Positions 29,382-36,683 of a DNA stretch of 64,000 nt are shown here, piece by piece (position 1 is the first letter of the stretch; each line of letters starts with the position of its first letter). Position numbers and translations under genes: made by a program. The stretch lies in the NCBI GenBank assembly GCA_041538185.1, contig JBGORM010000001.1, forward strand, positions 310,001-374,000, in the 5' to 3' direction. The notes beneath the pieces were generated by a model that had not been told where the DNA came from, did no database searches, and was given only the letters and a program-made list of their open reading frames with translations. This DNA comes from Melioribacteraceae bacterium 4301-Me. Lineage in GTDB: Bacteria > Bacteroidota > Ignavibacteria > Ignavibacteriales > Melioribacteraceae.

Positions 29382-29906
29382 CTAATGTTTATGGTCTTCC
29401 TTTTCATCTGAAAATTTTATGCTGTCATATTCTTTAACTGAAATACGATTTAATTTTTTTACTGCAGCTACGATTGCCCAAATTTTGTCATCAGAATGTG
29501 TTTTCCCCCAAGCTGGCATTCCTGTCATTTTAATACCGTTTTTTGTTACCCAGAAAATTTCTTCAGGGGGAATAACACTTCCAAGTTTAACTAGATTGGG
29601 TGCCGGAGGATTTAAACCGACGGAAATTTCGGTTTCTGATTTGGCAGGAGAACCATGACAATCTTCACACATTTCTTTATAGTGAGCAAGTCCCTGCTTT
29701 ATAAGTGAGGGATTTTCAAGATTTGGTGCTGTTATGTTTTTTATTCTCGATTCAATAGAACTTTCTCTAATTGTTCTAAGAACCCACTTTGTTAATTTAT
29801 TTTCGGCGGAATTAGCACTTACATCATAACTGCCACTGTATATATAAACTATGCCTGCTATAACAATTGCAGCTAATGTAAATACAATAGTGAAAAATAT
29901 TTTCAT
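29382..29906 (-). CDS. Monohaem cytochrome c, membrane anchored
   Basis: A 174-residue c-type cytochrome. The N-terminal helix (IVFTLAAIVIAGIVYIY, residues 7-23) serves as signal-anchor, placing the haem domain in the periplasm. The haem is attached at C80-x2-C83-H84 (CEDCH), and the distal ligand is Met127 or Met130 in the IKMTGMPAWG segment. Size and the MPAWG motif fit class I mono-haem carriers of the CcoP/SoxX-like kind. The C-terminus ends in a His-rich tail (EKEDHKH). It is transcribed alone, against its neighbours, between two sulfur amino acid genes; partner oxidoreductase is unknown. Confidence 0.9.
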   Translation of the reverse strand: MKIFFTIVFTLAAIVIAGIVYIYSGSYDVSANSAENKLTKWVLRTIRESSIESRIKNITAPNLENPSLIKQGLAHYKEMCEDCHGSPAKSETEISVGLNPPAPNLVKLGSVIPPEEIFWVTKNGIKMTGMPAWGKTHSDDKIWAIVAAVKKLNRISVKEYDSIKFSDEKEDHKH

Positions 29907-30211
29907 ATATTATCTCCGATTATTACTGTACTAAACTAACAAATTGCTAATTAACCCCAAAATGTTAATTAGTAATGTTTTTTTATCGAATGTAGATATA
30001 AAAGGTATTGCTTGCGATCTTTTGTTTTCGGTAATAACCCCATTAGTAGCGTAAGAATTAATTAGAATTCGCCACTTTGTCCTTGATTGTAAAATTATTT
30101 ATGAATTCAAAATTAATTTTGATTCAACGAGTTAATAGAAATAATAAGATTTATTAGCTAATTTTACATTAGTATCATTTACATTTATTAGTTAAAGAAT
30201 TGAGGATAAAT
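29907..30211. other. Gene-free gap between cytochrome c and CBS genes (divergent)
   Basis: About 305 bp between divergently transcribed genes, so it should hold two promoters. No clear TAnnTTTG box on either strand and no riboswitch fold was recognised. The only structure noted is a degenerate palindromic element near 30058. Confidence 0.5.
30058..30081. repeat. Degenerate copy of the GAATTC palindromic element
   Basis: AATTAGAATTCGCCACTTTG resembles the reverse complement of the CCACGAAGTGGTGAATTCTC element found at 45179 and 58290, with several mismatches. It lies in the gap before the CBS gene. Assignment is by eye. Confidence 0.3.
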
Positions 30212-31573
30212 GTGGAGTATAAAAACACAATTCTTGATTTAATAGGTAATACACCGTTAATTAAAATTAATAAGATAAATAAAGGGTTAAAACCACAAAT
30301 TTTTGCAAAACTTGAATCGGCAAACCCTGGTGGTAGCGTTAAAGATAGAATTGGTTACAGCATGGTAATTGACGCTGAAAAGAAGGGAATGCTTAAGCCA
30401 GGCGGTATTATAATTGAAGCAACCAGCGGTAATACTGGGATAGGTTTAGCCCTTACTGCTGCTGTAAAAGGTTACAAATGTCTATTCGTTTGCACAGATA
30501 AAGTTAGTACAGAAAAAATAAACTACCTAAAAGCATTGGGTGCAGATGTAATAGTAGTGCCTAACACTTACGAGCCAGACCATCCAGAGTATTATGTAAA
30601 TGTTGCAAGAAGAATTCATCAAGAAACACCAAACTCAATTTTCGCTTATCAGTATGGAAACCCTTCTAATCCTGAAATGCACTATAGGACAACCGGGCCA
30701 GAAATATGGCGGCAGACCGACGGAAAAATAACTCATTTCGTTTCAAGCATTGGTACAGGTGGCACAATTAGTGGCACAGGAAGATTTTTAAAGGAGAAAA
30801 ATCCTAATATCCAAGTTATTGGTGCAGACCCCTTAGGCTCTATTTTTAAACATTACAAAGAAACAGGTGAGATTATTAAAGGCACACCTTATTTGGTTGA
30901 AGGAATAGGTCAAGACTGCTTACCTGCAAATGTTCATTTTCAATATATTGATAAGATAATTAATATTAGCGATAAGGATTCTTTTGCAGCTGCAAGACGA
31001 TTAACAAAAGAAGAAGGAATTTTTTGCGGCGGCAGTACAGGTACTATTGTTCAAGTAGTTCTAAAAATTGCAGAAGATTTAAGTGAAGATGACTTAATAG
31101 TTTTCATGGTTTGTGATACAGGTGAAAGATATCTTTCAAAAGTTCATAACGAAGAATGGCTTCGCATGAATAGAATGTTGGATACAGAAGTAAAAATTCT
31201 TCGAGATATTTCATATAATAAAAAGAGCAAAGGAATTGAGGATTTAGTTTATGTTCACGATGATACACCTATTAAAGAAGCATTAAAAATAATGAATAGT
31301 AAAGGATTTACTTATTTACCAGTGCTGAACGAGATACTAAAGCCAGTTGGCAGCTTAAGAGAGGGGAGAATCCTTACTCGAATACTTGATGATAAAAAAA
31401 TGCTTGATGAACCAGTAAAAGAAATAATGGAAGAGAGCTTTTTAGTCCTCGATGCAAAATCTAGCATTAACGAGGTTCGCCGAGCACTGAAAGATTCACC
31501 TGCTATTCTTGTAAGTGATTTCGGAAGAATTATCGATATTATTACTAGATATGACTTGATAGATTTCGAATGA
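30212..31573 (+). CDS. Cystathionine beta-synthase (PLP domain plus tandem CBS domains)
   Basis: About 453 residues. The PLP catalytic domain (1-320) has the Schiff-base Lys in NPGGSVKDRIGYSM, the substrate loop EATSGNTGIGLAL, SIGTGGTISG and GGSTGTIV. Two CBS domains follow (about 335-453; IKEALKIMNSKGFTYLPVL and a second pair ending in ITRYDLIDFE), the architecture of cystathionine beta-synthase, which joins serine and homocysteine. The bacterial enzyme may also use O-acetylserine. Start chosen at GTG 30212 because GAGG lies 6 bp before; an in-frame TTG at 30200 has weaker context. Two Cys/Met PLP genes follow within 80 bp each, so this looks like a reverse transsulfuration operon. Confidence 0.9.
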   Translation: MEYKNTILDLIGNTPLIKINKINKGLKPQIFAKLESANPGGSVKDRIGYSMVIDAEKKGMLKPGGIIIEATSGNTGIGLALTAAVKGYKCLFVCTDKVSTEKINYLKALGADVIVVPNTYEPDHPEYYVNVARRIHQETPNSIFAYQYGNPSNPEMHYRTTGPEIWRQTDGKITHFVSSIGTGGTISGTGRFLKEKNPNIQVIGADPLGSIFKHYKETGEIIKGTPYLVEGIGQDCLPANVHFQYIDKIINISDKDSFAAARRLTKEEGIFCGGSTGTIVQVVLKIAEDLSEDDLIVFMVCDTGERYLSKVHNEEWLRMNRMLDTEVKILRDISYNKKSKGIEDLVYVHDDTPIKEALKIMNSKGFTYLPVLNEILKPVGSLREGRILTRILDDKKMLDEPVKEIMEESFLVLDAKSSINEVRRALKDSPAILVSDFGRIIDIITRYDLIDFE

Positions 31574-31617
31574 ATTTTTATAAAATTAATGCTTACTTTA
31601 ACAAAAGAGGTAAATAA

Positions 31618-32754
31618 ATGGGTTTTTCAACAGATGCAATTCATGCGGGACAAACTCCAGACCTAACAACTGGAGCAGTTATAACTCCTATTTATCAAAC
31701 GTCAACTTATGCCCAAGAAGAATTGGGTGTAAATAAGGGATATGAATATGGCAGAACGCATAATTTTACTCGCCAAGCACTTGAAAAAAATATAGCAACT
31801 TTAGAAAAAGGTAACTTTGGCATAGCCTTTTCATCCGGTTTAGCCGCAATTCAATCAGTACTTTTTCTTCTTAAACCAGGTAGCCATGTTATTGTTACAG
31901 AAAATATTTACGGTGGTACATTCCGTTTAATGGATTCAATTTTTAAAGATTATGGGATAGAGTTTACTTGGGTTGATACTTCAGACATTAGAAAGGTAAA
32001 GAAAGCTGTTAAACTAAACACAAAAATGGTATATATTGAAACTCCAACAAATCCTTTATTGAGACTAACAGACTTACGAGGCGTAGCTTACATCTGCAAA
32101 AAACATAAATTAATTAGTGTGGTAGATAATACCTTTATGACTCCTTACTTTCAACAACCATTAAAATTTGGTATTGATGTTGTTCTTCACAGTACCACAA
32201 AATACCTAAATGGCCATAGCGATGTTATAGGCGGCATTGTAATAACTAACAATTCAGAAATACATGAACGACTTCGTTATTTGCAAAATGCTGTTGGGGC
32301 TGTACCATCACCTTTTGATTGTTGGCTTACTTTAAGGGCAACTAAAACATTATCGGTGAGAATGAAACAGCATAATGAAAATGCCATAAAAATTGCTAAA
32401 TACCTTTCAAAAAATCCAAAAGTTAAAAAAGTATTTTATCCTGGACTTCCAAATCATCCTCATTATAAGCTTGCTAAAAGACAAATGTCTGGTTTTGGCG
32501 GAATGTTAACAGCCGATTTTGGAAGTATAAATCTTGTTAAAAAGATTCTTAAAAGTGTTAAAATTTTTACACTTGCTGAAAGCTTAGGTGGTGTAGAAAG
32601 TTTAATTTCTCATCCAGCTTCAATGACTCACGCCTCAGTTCCCAAAAACCTGAGAGAAAAAATGGGTATTACCGACGGACTGATTAGGTTTTCAGTTGGA
32701 ATTGAAGATGTGGAGGATCTTATTGCAGATATTACACAAGCAATTGGTAAATAG
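31618..32754 (+). CDS. Cystathionine gamma-lyase/gamma-synthase (Cys/Met metabolism PLP enzyme)
   Basis: A 378-residue fold-type I PLP enzyme. Family markers: STDAIHAGQTPD at the start, YGRTHNFTRQALE, the aspartate holding the PLP ring in VDNTFMTPYFQQPL, the Schiff-base Lys in HSTTKYLNGHSDVIGG near residue 198, and SLGGVESLISHPASMTHAS, typical of cystathionine gamma-lyases and gamma-synthases. Next to a cystathionine beta-synthase, gamma-lyase (cystathionine to cysteine) is the simplest reading, but gamma-synthase cannot be excluded from sequence. GAGG lies upstream of the ATG. Confidence 0.88.
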   Translation: MGFSTDAIHAGQTPDLTTGAVITPIYQTSTYAQEELGVNKGYEYGRTHNFTRQALEKNIATLEKGNFGIAFSSGLAAIQSVLFLLKPGSHVIVTENIYGGTFRLMDSIFKDYGIEFTWVDTSDIRKVKKAVKLNTKMVYIETPTNPLLRLTDLRGVAYICKKHKLISVVDNTFMTPYFQQPLKFGIDVVLHSTTKYLNGHSDVIGGIVITNNSEIHERLRYLQNAVGAVPSPFDCWLTLRATKTLSVRMKQHNENAIKIAKYLSKNPKVKKVFYPGLPNHPHYKLAKRQMSGFGGMLTADFGSINLVKKILKSVKIFTLAESLGGVESLISHPASMTHASVPKNLREKMGITDGLIRFSVGIEDVEDLIADITQAIGK

Positions 32755-32832
32755 ACATCATCTCCTCTATAATTAGAATTCAGAAAAACAAATGATTAAT
32801 TTTCTGTAGTAAATTTTAGAGGAGGCACTATT

Positions 32833-34155
32833 ATGAATAATAGCAAAGTTAGAAACGGTAAAATGCAAGTCGATGAGACAAAATATTCAATGGAAACACA
32901 TATCATTTATGGCAAAAGTGTATCTGATAAGTGGGATTACTCTCATCATGTAACTGCACCAATTTCTTCCTCAACTACTTTTCGTTTAGATTCTGTTGAA
33001 AGAGGTGCTCAAGGATTTTTGCAATTTGCTCATACTGAAGAGTTTGGTGAGCATGCGCCAATTTTTATATACGACAGACTTGGCGAGCCAAATAAAGATA
33101 TGCTTGAAGAAAATTTAGCCTACGTTGAAAAAGGTGAAATGGCTGTGAGTTTTTCTTCTGGGATGGCTGCTATTTCAGGTGTACTTGGAATTCTAACTTC
33201 CTCAGGCGACGAAATAATATCTCACAACACACTTTATGGCTGTACAATTTCTTTACTTCAAAACTGGTATCCAAGATACAATATTAAGTGGAAACCTATC
33301 GATCTTACATTGCCTGAAAATATTTACGATAAAATCACTGACAAAACAAAAGTTATTTACTTCGAAACTCCGTCTAATCCAAATTTAGATATTATTGATA
33401 TTTCAGCTATTAGAAAAATTGTTGATGAGATTAATAAGAACAGAGAAGAGAAAAATAAAATTTACATAGTTATAGACAACACTTTTGCTACCCCATTCTG
33501 CCAGCGCCCTATTGAGCATGGCGCAGATTTTGTAGTTCATTCTTTAACTAAAGGAATTGGCGGCTTTGGAACAGATATGGGTGGCATTGTGATTGGTAAA
33601 AAGAAATTTCAAGATATTCTTCATTTGATTAGAAAAGACTTTGGGGGCGTTTTAAGTCCCAAAAATGCATGGTCTATTATGACTTATGGTCTGCCGACCT
33701 TAGCATTGCGCCAGAAACAGCAAATCAAAACTGCTATGCGTGTGGCAGAATTTCTAAATGCTCACCCAAAAATCGAATTTGTTAATTATCCTGGTCTACC
33801 TAATTTCAAAGGTTATGAAATTGCCAAAAGACAAATGGTTGATTTCAACGGAAATTTTGCACCAGGTAGCATGATTTATTTTGTAATTAAAGGAAATTCT
33901 CCTTCCGAAAGCAAAGATAACGGCAGAAAATTTATGGATTACGTTGCTGATTACGCTTATACTATGACACTTGCAGTTAGCCTAGGACATACAAGAACTC
34001 TGGTTGAGCACCCTGCATCCATGACACACTCAGTTGTACCTCCAGATGAACTTGCTAATAGAGGAATTGATGCAGGGGGTATCCGAATTGCAATCGGACT
34101 CGAAAATCCAGACGACATTTTGCTCGATCTCGATGATGCATTAAAAATAATTTGA
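32833..34155 (+). CDS. Trans-sulfuration PLP enzyme (methionine gamma-lyase / O-acyl-homoserine type)
   Basis: A 440-residue Cys/Met-metabolism PLP enzyme, longer than and clearly distinct from the adjacent 378-residue paralogue. Markers: YDRLGEPNKDMLEENLA, the PLP segment VIDNTFATPFCQRP, Schiff-base Lys in VVHSLTKGIGGFGTDMGG near residue 242, and SLGHTRTLVEHPASMTHS. The extra length comes from a longer N-terminus (residues 1-45) and an insertion near residue 355 (GNSPSESKDNG). Candidates are methionine gamma-lyase, O-acetylhomoserine sulfhydrylase or a gamma-synthase variant. GGAGG (32820-32824) lies upstream. Last gene of the transsulfuration cluster. Confidence 0.83.
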   Translation: MNNSKVRNGKMQVDETKYSMETHIIYGKSVSDKWDYSHHVTAPISSSTTFRLDSVERGAQGFLQFAHTEEFGEHAPIFIYDRLGEPNKDMLEENLAYVEKGEMAVSFSSGMAAISGVLGILTSSGDEIISHNTLYGCTISLLQNWYPRYNIKWKPIDLTLPENIYDKITDKTKVIYFETPSNPNLDIIDISAIRKIVDEINKNREEKNKIYIVIDNTFATPFCQRPIEHGADFVVHSLTKGIGGFGTDMGGIVIGKKKFQDILHLIRKDFGGVLSPKNAWSIMTYGLPTLALRQKQQIKTAMRVAEFLNAHPKIEFVNYPGLPNFKGYEIAKRQMVDFNGNFAPGSMIYFVIKGNSPSESKDNGRKFMDYVADYAYTMTLAVSLGHTRTLVEHPASMTHSVVPPDELANRGIDAGGIRIAIGLENPDDILLDLDDALKII

Positions 34156-34317
34156 AAACTATTGAAGAAGTTTATTATGAATGAACTGAAGCAACCTCAA
34201 GCAAAAAGATAAGATGATGAACTTTTTGCAACAGCTTATGAAAGCAAATGCTTCAATGATTGTAGGGGGCTGTCTAAAAAGTAAAATTTTTTAGAAAATA
34301 GAACACTGACAGCACAG

Positions 34318-34341
34318 ACCTGCCTGAGCAGTCAGGTTTTA
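34318..34341 (+). terminator. Hairpin with T-run downstream of the trans-sulfuration gene
   Basis: ACCTG (34318-34322) pairs with CAGGT (34333-34337), with further CTG/CAG pairing inside, followed by TTTT. It lies about 160 bp after the stop, which is far for a terminator, and it may instead belong to the local repeat population. Confidence 0.35.
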
Positions 34342-34381
34342 ACGGATGCTTCGCTAACTCAGCACAGGTTTTCACAGCTTG

Positions 34382-34411
34382 CCTGCTGAACGAATTCATT
34401 CGGCAAGCAGG
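34382..34411. repeat. Imperfect palindrome
   Basis: CCTGCT (34382-34387) and AGCAGG (34406-34411) enclose a second palindrome CGAATTCATTCG at the centre. Thirty bases in all, part of the repeat cluster. Confidence 0.6.
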
Positions 34412-34444
34412 ATTATTTAATCGAAAAATTACTTTCAACAAGAT

Positions 34445-34610
34445 GGTGAATTCTCATTAGTCAGCTCCAATTATTCTTTGAAGAAAGGAAAATTAAGGAT
34501 AAGGTAATAAGGTTAATTTTCATTTTTGTTAGGTGATGTTACTAAGGTTATTTAAAATAAAATGAGAATTCACCACATTGTGAAATGGTGGATTCCCACA
34601 CTTCGTGGTA
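34445..34610. repeat. GAATTC-type palindromic elements, intergenic copies
   Basis: GGTGAATTCTCATT at 34445-34458 and its exact reverse complement AATGAGAATTCACC at 34561-34574 face each other. The second copy extends into a longer form: GAATTCACCA (34566-34575) mirrors TGGTGGATTC (34586-34595) with one mismatch, followed by CCACACTTCGTGG (34596-34608). The short version of this sequence recurs inside two genes (45179 and 58290). Confidence 0.65.
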
Positions 34611-34830
34611 AGGTTTTGTTTATGGTATAATTGAGTCAAAAGCTCATCAATCTCTGACTGAAAGTATTATTACTCTATTGAAAGCTTATAAGCTTGTTTA
34701 TGAGTCAAATAAAATCATTTCAACTGTAGGATTCAAGGGTTCTTCGCCCATTACGTTCTCCGTGAATTCTCTGTGGTTCTCCGTGTAATTAATGAGGAGA
34801 AAGCCGATGTCTCAACCAATCATGTTTTAC

Positions 34831-34876
34831 CGTCATTGCGAACGAACGAAGTGAGTGAAGCAATCTCAAACAAAAA
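34831..34876 (+). repeat. GTCATTGCGA/GAAGCAATCTC palindromic repeat, copy A
   Basis: Begins CGTCATTGCGAACGAACGAA and ends GAAGCAATCTCAAACAAAA. The ends are shared with the neighbouring copies while the middle differs. A near-identical copy lies at 56946. Confidence 0.7.
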
Positions 34877-34892
34877 AGTTCAACTATTTTTC

Positions 34893-34935
34893 TTTTGTTA
34901 GAGGTTGCTTCGGGCTATCGCCCTCGCAAAGACGG
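34893..34935 (-). repeat. GTCATTGCGA/GAAGCAATCTC palindromic repeat, copy B
   Basis: Reverse orientation: TTTTGTTAGAGGTTGCTTC ... CGCAAAGACGG, with a GGGC-TATC-GCCC hairpin in the middle. Confidence 0.65.
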
Positions 34936-34943
34936 TTTTATTT

Positions 34944-35007
34944 GTTTTGTTAGAGGTTGCTTCGTTCGCCTTGCTGAAGAGTGAAATGAGCTCCCTCGCA
35001 GCGACGG
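34944..35007 (-). repeat. GTCATTGCGA/GAAGCAATCTC palindromic repeat, copy C
   Basis: Reverse orientation: starts TTTTGTTAGAGGTTGCTTCG and ends CTCGCAGCGACGG, with a longer middle than copies A and B. Confidence 0.65.
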
Positions 35008-35018
35008 TGTTTTTTTTT

Positions 35019-35075
35019 GTCATTGCGAATCCCGACGAAGTACGTCGGGATGAAGCAATCTCAAACAAAAAAGTA
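35019..35075 (+). repeat. GTCATTGCGA/GAAGCAATCTC palindromic repeat, copy D
   Basis: GTCATTGCGA ... TGAAGCAATCTCAAACAAAA with a perfect 8-bp hairpin in the middle (TCCCGACG-AAGTA-CGTCGGGA). A further partial reverse end, GTTGCAATGACG, lies at 35126-35137. Confidence 0.7.
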
Positions 35076-35252
35076 AGATGATGGATCCTTTGCATTATGA
35101 GATACTTTCTTGCCGTTGCCAAGTTGCAATGACGATTAAAATAGTTTCTTTATATTAACTAAATCAACTGACACAAAGTTTGTCATACTAATTGGCAGAT
35201 GTCATGAAAGCAAATGGTATCAGTAATTGCATATTGAATTTTTCAAAGGCGT

Positions 35253-36683
35253 TTAACTATTATACAAATAACTATTTACCGCAGAAGCAACACGTCGTCC
35301 CGCATTAATTGCTTTTACAACTAATGAAGCACCGAGAATCGAATCTCCTGTAGCAAAACAACCTGGTTGTGAACTCATGTATGTCTTATCTACTTTAATA
35401 TTGCCTCTATTGTCCGTTTCAAGGTTAAGATCTTTAACGAACGTTGAGTGATCAACATGCACAAATCCCATTGCTAAAAGCACTAGATCAGCTTTGAGTT
35501 CTATTTCATCACCTGGAATTTCTTTAAAATTTCTTCTACCGTATTTATCAGGCTCTGTCCATTCAAGTTGTTTAAATCGAATTCCTTTGACTCTGTTATT
35601 TTCACCGACAAAAGAAGTTGCAGAGTATGCCCAAATTCTTTCGCAACCTTCTTCGTGTGATGAAGAGGTAAATAATATCTGAGGCCACATGGGCCACGGA
35701 TTGTAAGGATTTCTTTTTTCGGGAGGTTTTGGTAGTATTTCAACTTGAGTGACCTTTTTAGCTCCTTGTCTTATTGCAGTACCTACACAATCTGAACCTG
35801 TGTCACCACCACCAATTACAACTACATTTTTATCTTTGGCATTAATAATTTTCTCTAAAGGTATTTGGTCTCCTGCATTAATTTTATTTTGCTGTGTAAG
35901 GAACTCCATTGCAAAATGAATTCCTTTTAAGTCTCTCCCTGGAATATTTAAGTCTCTTGGTATTGTAGAGCCTGCAGCAATTATTATTGCGTTAAAAGTT
36001 CTCTGCAGGTATCTCGTAGAAATATCAAATCCTACGTCTACTGAAGGTTCAAAAATTACCCCCTCGGCTTTCATCTGTTCAAGTCTTCTATCGATAATGT
36101 GTTTTTCCAATTTAAAATCTGGAATTCCATACCGAAGTAGTCCACCTATTCTGTCATTTTTTTCAAACACAACAATTTCGTGACCTGCTCGTGCCAGTTG
36201 CTGAGCAGCAGCTAATCCAGATGGTCCGGAGCCAATTATAGCAATTTTCTTCCCGCTTTTTTGTGAAGGCAATTCGGGTTTAATCCATCCTTCTTCCCAG
36301 CCTCGTTCAACTATTTGTAATTCAATGTGTTTTATTGTAACTGGGGAGTTGTTAATTGAAAGGGTGCATGCATGTTCGCATGGAGCAGGGCAAACTCGTC
36401 CAGTAAATTCCGGAAAATTTATTGTTGAATGAAGCAAATCGAGTGCTCTTTTCCATTGTTTTTTGTATACCATATCATTCCAGTCTGGAATTCTATTATT
36501 AACCGGACAGCCGTAAGAGTGGCAGTAAGGTATTGCGCAATCCATACACCTGGCTGCTTGTTCAACAATGATATTTTCCGGCAAAAGTGATTCAAATTCT
36601 TTAAAGTATTTAACCCTTTCTTTAATTGGTTGTTTAGATGGGTTTTTTCGTTCGTATTCAATGAATCCCGTTGTTTTAGCCAT
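35253..36683 (-). CDS. gltD: Glutamate synthase (NADPH) small subunit
   Basis: The electron-input subunit of GOGAT, 476 residues. The N-terminal region carries the [4Fe-4S] cysteines (CMDCAIPYCHSYGCP near residue 47 and CPAPCEHAC near 95). An FAD-binding GSGPSGLAAAQQLARAGH motif follows near 150, and an NAD(P)H-binding GGGDTGSDCVGTA near 290. Start chosen at ATG 36683: GAGGAGG lies just upstream and the family N-terminus MAKTTGFIEYER begins there; a longer form starting at 36707 is rejected. Its start overlaps the end of gltB by 8 bp, so translation is coupled. Confidence 0.96.
   Translation of the reverse strand: MAKTTGFIEYERKNPSKQPIKERVKYFKEFESLLPENIIVEQAARCMDCAIPYCHSYGCPVNNRIPDWNDMVYKKQWKRALDLLHSTINFPEFTGRVCPAPCEHACTLSINNSPVTIKHIELQIVERGWEEGWIKPELPSQKSGKKIAIIGSGPSGLAAAQQLARAGHEIVVFEKNDRIGGLLRYGIPDFKLEKHIIDRRLEQMKAEGVIFEPSVDVGFDISTRYLQRTFNAIIIAAGSTIPRDLNIPGRDLKGIHFAMEFLTQQNKINAGDQIPLEKIINAKDKNVVVIGGGDTGSDCVGTAIRQGAKKVTQVEILPKPPEKRNPYNPWPMWPQILFTSSSHEEGCERIWAYSATSFVGENNRVKGIRFKQLEWTEPDKYGRRNFKEIPGDEIELKADLVLLAMGFVHVDHSTFVKDLNLETDNRGNIKVDKTYMSSQPGCFATGDSILGASLVVKAINAGRRVASAVNSYLYNS

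Larger units (their letters stand above)
34156..35252. other. Repeat-rich gene-free kilobase
   Basis: No convincing gene in about 1.1 kb between a plus-strand and a minus-strand gene (convergent). It holds a hairpin with T-run near 34318, a hairpin at 34382, GAATTC-type palindromic elements between 34445 and 34610, a CCGTGAATTCTCTGTGGTTC-type short repeat near 34748, and four to five copies of a GTCATTGCGA...GAAGCAATCTC element between 34831 and 35137. Phrases such as GAAGCAACCTC...AAGATGATG near 34185 and ATGAAAGCAAATG near 34238 and 35206 recur, so parts of the region look duplicated and diverged. Confidence 0.75.

Noticed and set aside
30000-30211. SAM or cobalamin riboswitch before the transsulfuration genes
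   Set aside because: No conserved core motifs of either class could be found by eye in the gap.
34214-34294. 26-codon frame (MMNFLQQLMKANASMIVGGC...)
   Set aside because: Very short, lies in repeat sequence whose tail recurs at 35075 and 56990 without the frame being kept.
34156-35252. CRISPR array
   Set aside because: Repeats differ in orientation and length and are not separated by uniform spacers; no cas genes are in the window.
35494-35682. Open frames antisense to gltD, gltB, mutS and others
   Set aside because: All are shadows of long conserved genes on the opposite strand.
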